Positions 26,672 through 34,669 of a stretch of 64,000 bases of DNA are shown here, piece after piece. The stretch lies in assembly GCA_963842515.1 (NCBI GenBank), contig CAWJGO010000002.1:248001-312000 (forward strand). The letters are read 5' to 3'. The notes under the pieces were generated by a model. The model saw only the letters and a list, made by a program, of their open reading frames with translations. It was not told the origin of the DNA and ran no database searches. How positions within the stretch are numbered: the first letter of the stretch is position 1; each line of letters starts with the position of its first letter. The DNA is from CADEED01 sp963842515 (GTDB lineage: Bacteria > Pseudomonadota > Gammaproteobacteria > Steroidobacterales > Steroidobacteraceae). The position numbers were made by a program, and so were the translations under genes.

Positions 26672-27412
26672 ATGGATATCCTTTCAGTCGTCGGTTTCAT
26701 TCTCGCGATGGTGGCCGTCCTGGTCGGCGCCGTGCTGAAGGGCGCCGGACTGAAAGCGCTGTTGTCCGCCGCGGCGTTCATGATCGTGTTCGTCGGCACG
26801 TTCGCCTCCATCTTCATCCAGACGCCGCTGCCGGTGTTCAAGCTGGCCATGAACCGGGTGAGCTGGATATTCAAGCCGCCGCAGATGCAGGCCGAAGCGC
26901 TGATCCAGAAGATCATCGAGTGGTCGAACATCGCGCGCAAGCAGGGGTTGTTAGGGCTCGAGCCCATGATAAAGCTGGAAGACGATGCCTTCGTGCAGAA
27001 GGGCCTGCAGCTGGTGGTCGATGGCTCCGAGCCCGATGCCATCCGCGGCATCATGGAAGTGGAGATGGGAGTGCGCGAGCACGCCGACACCCGCGCCGCC
27101 AAAGTCTGGGAGGCCATGGGCATCTACGCGCCGACGCTCGGCATCATCGGCGCGGTGCTCGGCCTCATGGCCGTCATGCAGAACCTCGCCGATCCGTCGA
27201 AGCTCGGCACCGGCATCGCCGCGGCCTTCACCGCAACGATCTACGGCATCGGCCTCGCCAATCTGTTCTTCCTGCCGATGGCCGGAAAGCTGAAAGGCAT
27301 CGTCGCCGAGCAGAGCCAGGTGCGCGAGATGGTCATCGAAGGAATGATTTCCATCGCACAGGGTGAGAACCCGCGCGCGATCGAGTCGAAACTCCATGGC
27401 TACCTGCACTGA
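26672..27412 (+). CDS. motC: MotA/MotC-type stator subunit
   Basis: A 246-residue polytopic protein with four transmembrane helices: LSVVGFILAMVAVLVGAVL and AAFMIVFVGTFASIFIQ at the N-terminus, and the conserved third and fourth helices (YAPTLGIIGAVLGLMAVMQN; GIAAAFTATIYGIGLANLF). The cytoplasmic loop between helices 2 and 3 contacts FliG. Position directly after fliA matches Pseudomonas motC, where cheYZAB intervene; here the spacing is 6 bases. The short form and cluster location favour MotC over the separate MotA. Confidence 0.92.
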   Translation: MDILSVVGFILAMVAVLVGAVLKGAGLKALLSAAAFMIVFVGTFASIFIQTPLPVFKLAMNRVSWIFKPPQMQAEALIQKIIEWSNIARKQGLLGLEPMIKLEDDAFVQKGLQLVVDGSEPDAIRGIMEVEMGVREHADTRAAKVWEAMGIYAPTLGIIGAVLGLMAVMQNLADPSKLGTGIAAAFTATIYGIGLANLFFLPMAGKLKGIVAEQSQVREMVIEGMISIAQGENPRAIESKLHGYLH

Positions 27413-27458
27413 GAAATGGGGTCAGACCCCATTTCCTGGAAATGGGGTCTGACCCCAA
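27413..27458. repeat. Double GGGGTCAGACCCC palindrome between motC and motD
   Basis: Two odd palindromes, GGGGTCAGACCCC and its reverse-complement form GGGGTCTGACCCC, flank TGG with ATTTCC/GGAAAT arms, so the whole 46-base intergenic space is one inverted pair. Related copies occur at 31757-31872 and 41480-41527. The unit starts at the base after the motC stop and ends at the motD start codon. It resembles REP/BIME-type intergenic palindromes. Confidence 0.88.
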
Positions 27459-28466
27459 ATGGCCAAGAAACACAAACACGAAGAGCACCAGAACCACGAA
27501 GCCTGGGCCATTCCCTACGGCGACCTGGTCACGCTGTTGCTGGCGTTCTTCGTGGTGATGTATGCGATCTCCTCGGTGAACGAGGGCAAATTCCGCGTGC
27601 TGTCGGACTCGCTGCAGGCGGCGTTTCGCGGTACCCCGAAGACGCTCGAGCCGCTGCAAGTGGGTGCGAAGATGCGCGGCAGCGGCGCGGACATCGCCGT
27701 GTCCATCGTGCAGCAGGCCAACATCGAAGGTCAGCCGCGGCAGATGCTGGAAGCGATTTCCGTGGGGCAGGACAAGATGAAGGGTATCGGCCCGTCGCGC
27801 GAGAAGGGCGTTGGCGACGGCCGCAACAAGGTCGAAGCCGTCGTGCCGCCCGAGCTCTCCAAACTTGCGGACGAAGTCGAGAAGTCGCTGGCCCTGCTGG
27901 TCGATGCGGAGCTTGTCACCGTGCGCCGCCATTCGTACTGGATCGAAGTCGAAATCCGCGCCGACATCCTCTTTCCGAGCGGTGTCGCCACGATCTCGCC
28001 ATCGGCCGTGCCGGCGCTCCAGGCACTGTCGAAGGCCCTGGCACCGTATCCCAATCCCGTGCGCGTCGAGGGACACACCGACAACGTGCCCATCAAGACC
28101 GTGGCGTTCCCGTCCAACTGGGAGCTGTCGTCGGCGCGCGCCGCGACCGTCGTGCACCTGCTTTCCAAGGATGGCGTGGCGCCGAAACGCCTTTCGGTCA
28201 TCGGCCTTGGAGAATGGCACCCGATTCAAACCAACGACACCGTCGACGGCCGCAACGCCAATCGCCGCGTGCTGCTGGTCATTCTCTCCAGCGCTGATGA
28301 CTCGCCCGACAACAACGCGCGACCGTTGCCCGACATCGACCGCAATGAGCCTAAGGAAGATCTCGCTGACCCGGGCGAATTGGCAGCCCCGGCTGTGCCG
28401 GCGCCGACCGCCGCGGCAAGCACCAGCACGAATTTGCCGCGCGCTGTGACGCCGAACACGAACTAA
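27459..28466 (+). CDS. motD: MotB/MotD-type stator subunit
   Basis: A 335-residue protein: His/Lys-rich cytoplasmic N-terminus, one transmembrane helix (about 22-42, YGDLVTLLLAFFVVMYA) carrying the proton-conducting Asp at residue 22, a plug/linker, and a periplasmic OmpA-type peptidoglycan-binding domain (VRVEGHTDNVPIK, near 200-212). It anchors the stator and conducts protons with MotC. No independent Shine-Dalgarno is present: the only G-run (GGGG, 11 bases upstream) lies inside the palindromic repeat. The C-terminus after residue 285 is a Pro/Ala/Thr tail. Confidence 0.94.
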   Translation: MAKKHKHEEHQNHEAWAIPYGDLVTLLLAFFVVMYAISSVNEGKFRVLSDSLQAAFRGTPKTLEPLQVGAKMRGSGADIAVSIVQQANIEGQPRQMLEAISVGQDKMKGIGPSREKGVGDGRNKVEAVVPPELSKLADEVEKSLALLVDAELVTVRRHSYWIEVEIRADILFPSGVATISPSAVPALQALSKALAPYPNPVRVEGHTDNVPIKTVAFPSNWELSSARAATVVHLLSKDGVAPKRLSVIGLGEWHPIQTNDTVDGRNANRRVLLVILSSADDSPDNNARPLPDIDRNEPKEDLADPGELAAPAVPAPTAAASTSTNLPRAVTPNTN

Positions 28467-28480
28467 CCGTCGTAAATCGA

Positions 28481-28496
28481 TGGCACGAATCCTGCT
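28481..28496 (+). promoter_or_regulatory. Candidate sigma-54 promoter before the DUF2802 gene
   Basis: TGGCAC (28481-28486), 5 bases, CTGCT (28492-28496). The -24 half is perfect and the -12 GC is kept, but the first T of TTGC is C. It sits 52 bases before the next ATG in an 81-base gap. Weaker than the fleR and fliL elements. Confidence 0.4.
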
Positions 28497-28547
28497 CCTT
28501 CTGTTTGCCGCCTGTCATTGCGACGGCGAATTGACGAGGAGAGGCCG

Positions 28548-28979
28548 ATGTCCTTCGAGAACCCGGAAACCTGGTTGTTAGTATTGCGAGCCAGCCTCCT
28601 GTTGATCGCGTTTGCCGGTTTTGCCTGGGCGCTGATGGTTGCGCGGCGCGACGCCGCAATGAACTTCCTGCAGCTGTCGACGCAACACGCGCTGGCGCTC
28701 GCCGAGATTCAGCAGCTGGCGGTGCAGCTCAAAGAGCTTGCCGTGCAGGTGCACGACCTGTCACTGCCTTCGCCCATGGTGTCGCAGCGGCCGGTGCCCG
28801 CACCGGCACCCGCCGCTCCCAGCATTACCCCCAGTGGTGCGCGTGGCTACGAAATGGCGATCCGCATGGCGCGCGGTGGAGCGAGCATCGAGGAAATCGT
28901 TGCGAGCTGCGGAACCACGCGTTCGGAAGCCCGCTTGCTGCGCCGCCTGCATTGCGCCGCCGGCGCAACCGCGGCTTGA
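28548..28979 (+). CDS. DUF2802 family membrane protein
   Basis: A 143-residue protein with one N-terminal transmembrane helix (about 9-32, LLVLRASLLLIAFAGFAWAL), a helical segment, a Pro-rich spacer (about 80-95), and the conserved DUF2802 C-terminal block (YEMAIRMARGGASIEEIVAS, then TTRSEARLLRRLH), which looks like a degenerate helix-turn-helix. Homologues sit at the end of the Pseudomonas flagellar/chemotaxis region after cheW; the function is unknown. The ATG at 28548 is preceded by a GAGGAGAGG site, which decides it over an upstream in-frame ATG. Confidence 0.85.
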   Translation: MSFENPETWLLVLRASLLLIAFAGFAWALMVARRDAAMNFLQLSTQHALALAEIQQLAVQLKELAVQVHDLSLPSPMVSQRPVPAPAPAAPSITPSGARGYEMAIRMARGGASIEEIVASCGTTRSEARLLRRLHCAAGATAA

Positions 28980-28994
28980 CATATCACCCCGGGG

Positions 28995-29012
28995 CCGGCG
29001 GACCTACGCCGG
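28995..29012 (+). terminator. Small GC hairpin after the DUF2802 gene
   Basis: CCGGCG (28995-29000) and CGCCGG (29007-29012) around GACCTA, 16 bases after the stop. There is no T-run, so termination is uncertain; it lies between this gene and the sigma-28 promoter of the next operon. Confidence 0.3.
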
Positions 29013-29033
29013 TCACACTCAGTCCGAAATCGT

Positions 29034-29060
29034 TAAATAGTCCCGCTGCGGGACCGATAA
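29034..29060 (+). promoter_or_regulatory. sigma-28 (FliA) promoter of the HDOD operon
   Basis: TAAATAGT (29034-29041), exactly 11 bases, ACCGATAA (29053-29060): seven of eight -10 bases match FliA consensus GCCGATAA, and the -35 keeps TAAA. The spacer is itself a CCCG...CGGG palindrome. Transcription would start at about 29066-29067, immediately before the ATG at 29068. Confidence 0.75.
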
Positions 29061-29067
29061 CCACTGC

Positions 29068-29973
29068 ATGAGTCTGGATCACGAATCCGTTGTTGGCGCA
29101 TTGCGCCCCCGTGCCGTCGCGGGGCGTGCCGGCGAGGTCGCGCGTCTCGTGGAAACGCTGACCATCGAGCTGGCTGGCGACAAGATCGACCTGCCGAGCT
29201 TTCCCGATGTGGCCGTGCGCGTGCGCAAGGCGCTCACCAATGACCAGGTGGCGATCGATCACGTGGTACGCGTCATCAGTGCCGAACCGGCGCTCGCCGC
29301 GCGCCTGCTGCAGCTCGCGAATTCCGCGGCGCTGAATTCCAGCGGCAAACGTCTCATGGACCTGCGATCCGCGATCTCCCGTATCGGCTTCAACATGGCG
29401 CGCAGCGCCACCATTGCCTTCGCGATGTCACAGCTTCGCCGCGCGGAGGCGTACAAGGGACTCGAAGCTCCTCTGACCGAGCTTTGGCATCACAGCGCGC
29501 ACGTCGCCGCCGTGAGCCACGTGGTGGCCAAGCGCTTCACGCAGATCAACGCCGACACGGCGCTGCTCGCCGGCCTGTTGCAAGGGGTAGGCAAGCTCTA
29601 TCTACTGACGCGGGCGGTGCGTTATCCGGCACTGTTGCAGGATGCCGGCACCTACCAGAGGCTGGTTGCCGAATGGCACGGGCGCATCGCGCAGGCCATC
29701 CTGCGCAACTGGGAGATTGGCGAAGAGGTCGTCTGCGCGGCGATTGCCAGTGAGGATCTCGAGCGCGAACACGAAGGCGCCACCGATCTCACCGATGTGC
29801 TCGCCGTGGGAGGAGCGCTGGCGGCGCTCGGCCCCGATCCGCAGGCCGAGCAGATGTTGTTTCTCGGCATGCCGGCGGCGCGCCGCATGAAGCTCGACGC
29901 GAAGTCCTGCGGTACCGCACTCGCCGAATCCCACAACGAAATTGTTTCGCTTCGCCAGGCGTTGGGCACATGA
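29068..29973 (+). CDS. HDOD domain protein 1
   Basis: A 301-residue protein with an HDOD output domain over about residues 45-245 (LPSFPDVAVRVRKALTND; AARLLQLANSAALNSSGK; LRSAISRIGFNMARSATIAF). HDOD domains are catalytically inactive HD-fold relatives found in bacterial signalling. The degenerate motif region reads AGLLQGVGKLYLLTRA and even lacks the His kept in the two paralogues downstream. No sensory or GGDEF domain is attached. It begins the three-gene operon under a sigma-28 promoter, with almost no 5' leader and no Shine-Dalgarno, and overlaps the next gene by 4 bases. A role in motility or c-di-GMP signalling is inference from location. Confidence 0.88.
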   Translation: MSLDHESVVGALRPRAVAGRAGEVARLVETLTIELAGDKIDLPSFPDVAVRVRKALTNDQVAIDHVVRVISAEPALAARLLQLANSAALNSSGKRLMDLRSAISRIGFNMARSATIAFAMSQLRRAEAYKGLEAPLTELWHHSAHVAAVSHVVAKRFTQINADTALLAGLLQGVGKLYLLTRAVRYPALLQDAGTYQRLVAEWHGRIAQAILRNWEIGEEVVCAAIASEDLEREHEGATDLTDVLAVGGALAALGPDPQAEQMLFLGMPAARRMKLDAKSCGTALAESHNEIVSLRQALGT

Positions 29974-30863
29974 CCTTGGCGGAAGCAGCGTCCAGTGTCG
30001 AAGCGCGCGCATTGCCGAACACGGTGGTGTTCGGCTTCGTGAAGGCGCTCGCCAGCGAGCTGTCGCAGGGCCAGGTCGAGCTGCCATCGGTCCCGGACAT
30101 CGTGATCAAACTGCAGAAGATCCTGTCCGACGAGAACGTCACCAACGAGGTGGTGGTACGCGTCTTGGGCTCGGAGCCCATGCTCGCCGGCAAGCTCATG
30201 AACATGGCGAATTCGGCAGCATTGAACAGCTCAGGCCGGAAAATCGCCGACCTGCGCCAGGCAGTGGCCCGCGTGGGATTCAACATCGTGCGTTCCGCCG
30301 CGCTGGCGTTCGCGGTGGAGCAGTTGCGCAGATCGCCAGAATTCAAGGATCTTGAAGGACCGCTCGATACGTTGTGGAAGAGCAGCGTGCAGATCGCGGC
30401 CCTGTCGCACGTGATCGCGCGGCGCTTCTCCTCGCTGAATGGTGATACCGCGTTGCTGGCCGGGCTCATGCACAACGTCGGGCGCATCTACATCCTGACA
30501 CGCGCCAGCAAGCATCCCTCGCTGGCGGCCGATCCGCTCACCTTCAACTCCATCGTGCGCGATTGGCACACCAATGTGTCCAAGGCGCTGCTCGAGAACT
30601 GGCGCGTCGCGGAGGAAATCGTCGAGGCCGTGGCCAGCCACGAGGATATGGACCGCGAGCAGCGTGGGCCGGTGACACTCACGGATGTGTTGTCGCTGGC
30701 CATTCTGGTCGAGAAGAACCGGAACGGCACGGAACTGAACGCGCCCGATGAAGCATTGATGAAAGGGCTGCGACGCCTGCAGCTGAGTGTGCGCGATTGC
30801 CACAACGTCATCGATGAGTCCGCCGAGGAAATCGCGACACTCAAGGCTGCGCTGGGAGGATGA
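29970..30863 (+). CDS. HDOD domain protein 2
   Basis: A 297-residue paralogue of the preceding gene. Same plan: about 35 variable residues, then HDOD (LPSVPDIVIKLQKILSDENV; AGKLMNMANSAALNSSGRKI; LRQAVARVGFNIVRSAALAF; AGLMHNVGRIYILTRAS). The ANSAALNSSG block is nearly identical to paralogue 1, pointing to local duplication. Start overlaps the upstream stop (ATGA); the third copy begins one base after its stop. Function unknown beyond membership of the family. Confidence 0.88.
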   Translation: MTLAEAASSVEARALPNTVVFGFVKALASELSQGQVELPSVPDIVIKLQKILSDENVTNEVVVRVLGSEPMLAGKLMNMANSAALNSSGRKIADLRQAVARVGFNIVRSAALAFAVEQLRRSPEFKDLEGPLDTLWKSSVQIAALSHVIARRFSSLNGDTALLAGLMHNVGRIYILTRASKHPSLAADPLTFNSIVRDWHTNVSKALLENWRVAEEIVEAVASHEDMDREQRGPVTLTDVLSLAILVEKNRNGTELNAPDEALMKGLRRLQLSVRDCHNVIDESAEEIATLKAALGG

Positions 30864-30864
30864 C

Positions 30865-31755
30865 ATGGCGGTGATGGCGTTAGGGACGACTACCATCGAG
30901 AATATCGTCGCGCACGATGCAGCGGCGCTCGAGAAGGATCTGGGCGGAATCCGGCCGGACGCACAAGTGTCGCTTCCGGGCGTGCCGCAGATCGTCACGA
31001 GGTTGCAGCAGATGCTCAGCGACCCGGAAATCGGCATTCCACAACTCGTACCGGTGATCAATTACGAACCGGTGCTCGTCGGCCGCGTATTGCAGATGGC
31101 GAACTCCGCGGCTCTCAATCCTACGCGCAAGAAAGTCACCGACATTCGTACGGCCGTGACGCGCGTGGGCTTCGACCTGCTGCGCTCGGCCTCGCTGGCG
31201 TACGCGATGCGGCAGCTGGCGCAGGGGCACCAGGTCAAGGACATTCGCCCGCACCTCGAAGCGCTGTGGGAGCGCAGCGCGTGGACGGCGGCCGTGTCAT
31301 TCGTGATCGCGCGCAAGTTCACGCGCGTCAATCGCGACCTCGCGTTTCTCGGCGGCCTCATGCACGGCGTCGGCAAACTATTCATCCTCACACGCGCCGC
31401 TCACTACCCGTTCGTTCTGCGCGACCGCACCAAGTACGGTGCGATCCTGCGCAAATGGCACGCGCAGTTCGCGCGAGGCATTCTCAGCGGGTGGCGTGTC
31501 AACGAAGATGTGATCGACGCCGTCGTGCAATACGAGAATCTCAATCGCGAAGTCGTCGGCGATGAGCCCGATCTCACCGATATCCTCGCCACCAGCTACC
31601 TCGTGGTAGGTCACGCGGGGCGGATGCACGACCTGTCGATGACGGTGGAGAAGATCGCCGCGTTCTCGCGGCTGCGCCTCGATCTCATGGCCGTCGAGGA
31701 GACGCTCGAGCAAGCCAAGGAAGAGATCGAAGACCTGCGCCTCGCCATCAAGTAG
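30865..31755 (+). CDS. HDOD domain protein 3
   Basis: A 296-residue third HDOD paralogue (LPGVPQIVTRLQQMLSDPEI; VGRVLQMANSAALNPTRKKV; IRTAVTRVGFDLLRSASLAY; GGLMHGVGKLFILTRAA). More diverged from copies 1 and 2 than they are from each other in the ANSAALN region. The ATG at 30865 has GGGAGGA just before it, which decides the start. The operon ends here and is followed immediately by a 116-base palindromic element. Confidence 0.88.
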   Translation: MAVMALGTTTIENIVAHDAAALEKDLGGIRPDAQVSLPGVPQIVTRLQQMLSDPEIGIPQLVPVINYEPVLVGRVLQMANSAALNPTRKKVTDIRTAVTRVGFDLLRSASLAYAMRQLAQGHQVKDIRPHLEALWERSAWTAAVSFVIARKFTRVNRDLAFLGGLMHGVGKLFILTRAAHYPFVLRDRTKYGAILRKWHAQFARGILSGWRVNEDVIDAVVQYENLNREVVGDEPDLTDILATSYLVVGHAGRMHDLSMTVEKIAAFSRLRLDLMAVEETLEQAKEEIEDLRLAIK

Positions 31756-31756
31756 G

Positions 31757-31872
31757 AATGGGGTCAGACCCCATTTCCAGCAAAAGGGGTCAGAGCTTGC
31801 TGGCCCTCGGATGCAAGAAAAGCCTTCGATGAGCTCTGGCCCCTTTTGCTAAGAAATGGGGTCTGACCCCAT
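31757..31872. repeat. 116-base inverted repeat of the GGGGTCAGACCCC family
   Basis: The left arm (31757-31798) and right arm (31831-31872) are about 42 bases each and pair almost fully. Each arm contains a GGGGTC(A/T)GACCCC palindrome, then AGCAAAAGGGG and an AGAGCT end. The loop is 32 bases. It fills the space between HDOD protein 3 and the glutamine synthetase-like gene and could terminate transcription from both sides. A short TATATAAAG stretch at 31889-31897 follows and may be the -10 region of the next operon. Confidence 0.88.
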
Positions 31873-31904
31873 ACTTCTGGGCCTCTCTATATAAAGAGTG
31901 TCCC

Positions 31905-33275
31905 ATGCAGCCCGAAAACGTCCGCACGGCCGCTGACGCCAGGAAGATCGTCGAGGAACGCAAGCTCGACCACGTCAAGGTGGGCGTGTTCGACAACGAC
32001 GGCATCATGCGCGGCAAGTACATGGGCCGCGACAAGTTCTTCTCGGCGCTCGACAACGGTTTCGGTTTCTGCGACGTCGTGCTCGGCTGGGACTCCAACG
32101 ATCAGCTCTACGACAATGTGACCTACACGGGTTGGCACACGGCGTACCCGGACGCCCCGGTGCGTGTGCTGCCGGACACCTGCAGGCCGGTTCCCTTCGA
32201 AGGCGACATGATCATGTTCCTCGGCGAGTTCGCCGAGAAGGCCGAGGCGGTATGCCCGCGTGCGACGTTGCGCCGCGTGCTCAAGAAAGCCGATGACCTC
32301 GGCTACAAGGTCAATGCCGCCACCGAATTCGAATTCTTCATGTTCAGGGAAACGCCGGAGTCCATTCGCGAGAAGGGCTTTCGCAATCTGACCACCATGA
32401 CGCCGGGTTACTTCGGTTATTCCGTGCTGCGCAGCTCGGTGCACTCGGAGTTCTATCACCAGCTCATGAACATGTGCACGCAGTTGCGCGTGCCGCTCGA
32501 GGGGCTGCACACCGAGACCGGTCCGGGCGTGCTCGAAGCAGCGATTCAATACTGCGAAGCGCTCGAAGCCGCCGACCGCGGCGCGTTGTTCAAGACCTTC
32601 ACCAAGATTCTCGCGCAGCGAAACGGCATGATGGCCACGTTCATGGCCAAGTGGTCCAAGGACTGGCCGGGGCAGAGCGGCCACATCCACACTTCGCTGG
32701 TGCGCAAGGCCGATGGCAAGGCGGCGTTCCATGACACCAACAAGCCGCACAGCATGTCGGACGAAATGCGCTGGTTCGTTGGCGGGCAGCAGAAGCTCAT
32801 GCCCGAATTGTTAGCCATGGTGGCGTGCACCGTGAACAGCTACTCACGCCTGGTCCCTGGTTTCTGGGCGCCAACCACGGCCACCTGGGGTGTGGAGAAC
32901 CGCACCTGCGCGCTGCGAGTGATTCCCGGCAGCGCATCGAGCCAGCGCGTCGAGTACCGCATCGCGGCGGCGGACATCAACCCATACCTGGCACTCGCTG
33001 CGGCCATCGGCTCGGGGCTGCACGGTATCGAGAACAAGATCGAGCCGGATGCGAACGTGGAGGGCAATGCCTACGACAAGAAATTTCCCAAGACCCGTTC
33101 GCTGCCACGCACCTTGACGGAAGCTTCCGAATGGCTGGCGAAGTCCAAGGCCGGGCGCACGTTGTTTGGCGATGCGTTCGTCGAACACTTCGCGGCCAGC
33201 CGTGAGTGGGAAGACCGCGAGTTCCGCCGTGCGGTCACGGACTGGGAGCTCGCCCGCTACTTCGAAATCATATGA
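31905..33275 (+). CDS. Glutamine synthetase-like gamma-glutamyl-amine ligase
   Basis: A 456-residue member of the GS superfamily, related to PuuA/GlnA4-type enzymes that ligate glutamate to an amine. Visible are the N-terminal beta-grasp motif (VGVFDNDGIMRGKYMGRDKF), the ATP/Glu-binding barrel (AATEFEFFMF; HTETGPGVLEAAI; SGHIHTSLV) and the nucleotide/metal block (WGVENRTCALRVIPG; RVEYRIAAADINPYLALAA). The usual GS NExxPGQ motif is replaced by TETGPGVLEA. It lacks the adenylylation-loop Tyr context of housekeeping GlnA by eye. It heads a coupled operon with aldehyde and alcohol dehydrogenases, so the product is probably a gamma-glutamylated amine for oxidation, not glutamine for assimilation. 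Confidence 0.8.
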   Translation: MQPENVRTAADARKIVEERKLDHVKVGVFDNDGIMRGKYMGRDKFFSALDNGFGFCDVVLGWDSNDQLYDNVTYTGWHTAYPDAPVRVLPDTCRPVPFEGDMIMFLGEFAEKAEAVCPRATLRRVLKKADDLGYKVNAATEFEFFMFRETPESIREKGFRNLTTMTPGYFGYSVLRSSVHSEFYHQLMNMCTQLRVPLEGLHTETGPGVLEAAIQYCEALEAADRGALFKTFTKILAQRNGMMATFMAKWSKDWPGQSGHIHTSLVRKADGKAAFHDTNKPHSMSDEMRWFVGGQQKLMPELLAMVACTVNSYSRLVPGFWAPTTATWGVENRTCALRVIPGSASSQRVEYRIAAADINPYLALAAAIGSGLHGIENKIEPDANVEGNAYDKKFPKTRSLPRTLTEASEWLAKSKAGRTLFGDAFVEHFAASREWEDREFRRAVTDWELARYFEII

Positions 33276-34669
33276 TCCACGGCATCCAAAAAACCGTGAG
33301 CCCGGTGGATGGACGTGTGTACGTCGAGCGTGCGCTCGCCACACCCAATGAAATCAACGAAACCTTGCGCAGTGCGCGGCACGCATTCGCCGAGTGGCGC
33401 AATACATCCCTTGACGAGAGGGCCGCCATCCTCACGCGGTTCTGCAACGAGTTCGAGCTGCGCGGCGCGCAGATCGCCGAAGAGATCACGTGGCAGATGG
33501 GTCGCCCGTCGCGTTATGCGCCTAACGAGGTGCGCGGCATGCTCGAACGAGCGCGCCACATGATCGCCATCGCGCCGCAGGCGCTGGAGGACGTGGCCGC
33601 GGGTCCGAAGGACAACTTCAGGCGATTCGTGCGACGCGAGCCGCTTGGTGTGGTTTTCACCGTTGCCGCCTGGAACTACCCGTATCTCATCGCCGTCAAC
33701 AGCGTCATTCCCGCGCTCATGGCCGGCAACGCCGTCGTGCTCAAGCATTCCGCGCAGACGCCGCTCGCCGCGGAACGATTCGCCGAGTGCCTGCTGCTCG
33801 CGGGGCTGCCCAAGGGCGTGTTCCAGATCCTGCATGCCTCGCATGAAGACACCGATCACATCATCCGTGACCCGCGCGTGGACTTCGTCGCCTTCACCGG
33901 TTCGGTCGCCGGTGGCCGTGCCGTGCAACGTGCGGCGGCGTCGCGCTTCATTGGCGTCGGGCTCGAGCTCGGTGGCTGCGATCCTGTCTACGTGCGCCAC
34001 GACGCCAACCTCGAGCACGCCATCGAGAGCATCGTCGACGGTGCGTATTTCAATTCCGGGCAATCCTGCTGTGGGTTGCAGCGCGTGTACGTGCACGATG
34101 CGCTGTACCGCGAGTTCACCGAAGGTTTCATCGAGCTCGCGCGCAGCTACTCGCTGGGCGACCCGACGGATCCGGCCACCACGCTCGGGCCGCTGGTGCG
34201 CGCCGCGGCGGCCGATGGCGTGCGCGCGCAAATTCAGGCCTCGATTGCCGCTGGCGCCACCGGCGCCATCGCCGAGACCGGCTTCGCGAAGAGCGCCGCG
34301 GGAACACCGTATCTCGCACCGCAAGTGCTGCTGAACGTCAATCACGCCATGCCCGTGATGCGCGAGGAGATCTTCGGACCCGTCGCCGGCATCATGAAGG
34401 TGAGCACGGACGATGAGGCCGTGGACCTCATGAACGACAGCGACTTCGGACTCACCGCTGCGATCTGGACCGAGGACGCTGATGTGGCGCAGACACTGGG
34501 CCAGCGCGTGAACACCGGCACATGGTTCATGAATCGTTGCGATTATCTGGACCCCGCGCTGGCGTGGACGGGCGTCAAGGATTCCGGTCGCGGCTGCACG
34601 CTGTCGGTGGTCGGCTATGAGCACCTTACCCGGCCGAAGTCATTTCACATGAGGATCCGCACCCCATGA
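33272..34669 (+). CDS. NAD(P)-dependent aldehyde dehydrogenase
   Basis: A 465-residue ALDH-superfamily enzyme. Catalytic Cys266 is in FNSGQSCCG, the general-base Glu is in GLELGGCDP, the substrate-anchor motif AAWNYPY is near residue 130, and EEIFGPVAGI lies near the C-terminus. The ATG overlaps the stop of the GS-like gene (ATGA), and its end overlaps the alcohol dehydrogenase in the same way, so all three are translationally coupled. By analogy with the Puu and GlnA4 pathways, it would oxidise a gamma-glutamyl-aminoaldehyde to the acid. The substrate cannot be read from sequence. Confidence 0.88.
   Translation: MIHGIQKTVSPVDGRVYVERALATPNEINETLRSARHAFAEWRNTSLDERAAILTRFCNEFELRGAQIAEEITWQMGRPSRYAPNEVRGMLERARHMIAIAPQALEDVAAGPKDNFRRFVRREPLGVVFTVAAWNYPYLIAVNSVIPALMAGNAVVLKHSAQTPLAAERFAECLLLAGLPKGVFQILHASHEDTDHIIRDPRVDFVAFTGSVAGGRAVQRAAASRFIGVGLELGGCDPVYVRHDANLEHAIESIVDGAYFNSGQSCCGLQRVYVHDALYREFTEGFIELARSYSLGDPTDPATTLGPLVRAAAADGVRAQIQASIAAGATGAIAETGFAKSAAGTPYLAPQVLLNVNHAMPVMREEIFGPVAGIMKVSTDDEAVDLMNDSDFGLTAAIWTEDADVAQTLGQRVNTGTWFMNRCDYLDPALAWTGVKDSGRGCTLSVVGYEHLTRPKSFHMRIRTP

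Noticed and set aside
29068..31755. HDOD trio as a defence or toxin-antitoxin system
   Set aside because: The proteins are about 300 residues each, share a signalling-type fold, and carry a sigma-28 promoter in a flagellar cluster; nothing suggests toxicity or nuclease activity.
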